Assembly: GCF_016703145.1 (NCBI RefSeq)
Contig: NZ_JADJCO010000005.1
Location: 930,001 to 994,000, forward strand
DNA: 64,000 bases
Source: Ottowia sp.
GTDB taxonomy: Bacteria > Pseudomonadota > Gammaproteobacteria > Burkholderiales > Burkholderiaceae_C
Reading direction: 5' to 3'
Made by a program: the position numbers and the translations under genes. The notes beneath the pieces are model-generated. The model searched no databases, was not told the origin of the DNA, and saw nothing but the letters and a program-made list of their open reading frames with translations. Shown piece after piece: positions 63,996 through 64,000 of this stretch. Every line of letters starts with the position of its first letter. The first letter of the stretch is position 1.

Positions 63996-64000
63996 CGGGG

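Overview
The window is GC-rich and looks like a chromosome segment from a Betaproteobacterium of order Burkholderiales, most likely family Comamonadaceae. The reasons are the gene content and order (a phaC-phaA-phaB operon, tandem leuA genes, ilvB-ilvH-ilvC, a sigma factor followed by DUF3619 and DUF3106 genes, an aat-bpt pair), an IPTL-CTERM sorted protein, and many copies of a short dispersed repeat that I associate with this family. The taxonomic call is an inference from content, not from a marker gene.

Layout. 0-8.6 kb: a CoA ligase cut by the window edge, ahpC-ahpF for peroxide defence, a MATE exporter broken by an amber codon, an FMN-dependent lactate dehydrogenase, and a frameshifted membrane acyltransferase. 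8.6-16.15 kb: a genomic island lodged against dusA. It carries its tyrosine integrase and an operon of defence-type genes: a SIR2-like NADase with a frameshift, a HerA ATPase truncated just after its Walker A motif, a NERD-nuclease/SF1-helicase with an amber codon exactly between the two domains, and a TPR protein with an OB-like C-terminus. 16-19.2 kb: dusA, whose first codons appear to come from the island, then a frameshifted AbiEi-like antitoxin gene and an intact GNAT/DUF1778 toxin-antitoxin pair. 19.2-24.8 kb: a leftward run maiA, pgeF, phaC, phaA, phaB for polyhydroxyalkanoate storage. 24.8-33 kb: a giant GMC oxidoreductase/alpha-beta hydrolase fusion with two frame breaks, a PhoD-like phosphatase, and a convergent response regulator/hybrid kinase pair.

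33-43 kb is mostly housekeeping: an OmpA-type lipoprotein, a Nudix hydrolase, the aat-bpt N-degron transferases, an IclR regulator, a D-Ala-D-Ala endopeptidase, two distinct 2-isopropylmalate synthases and pssA. A 30-codon leucine-rich leader peptide followed by a terminator hairpin precedes the second leuA and points to leucine attenuation. 43-55 kb is accessory DNA: vapBC, a 1199-residue RCC1-repeat surface protein, an AT-rich stretch with two small exported proteins and a possible pore-forming protein, and a response regulator and sensor kinase separated by mazEF. 55-64 kb returns to core functions: ilvC, ilvH, ilvB (with an apparent 1-nt deletion near the start), a sigma factor with its DUF3619/DUF3106/RDD followers, dgkA, a LOG-family hydrolase, csbD and hemW.

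Two further features stand out. First, there are nine apparent gene lesions: frameshifts in the acyltransferase, SIR2, GMC gene (two), DUF6088 and ilvB; amber codons in MATE and the NERD helicase; and the HerA truncation. Those in the island and accessory genes fit decay, but the ilvB lesion also raises the possibility of sequencing error. Second, non-coding repeats are abundant: two long palindromic elements of about 160 bp, a 30-bp inverted repeat, REP-like hairpins, and a dispersed element of about 40 bp that sits between operon genes and has entered the pgeF reading frame.
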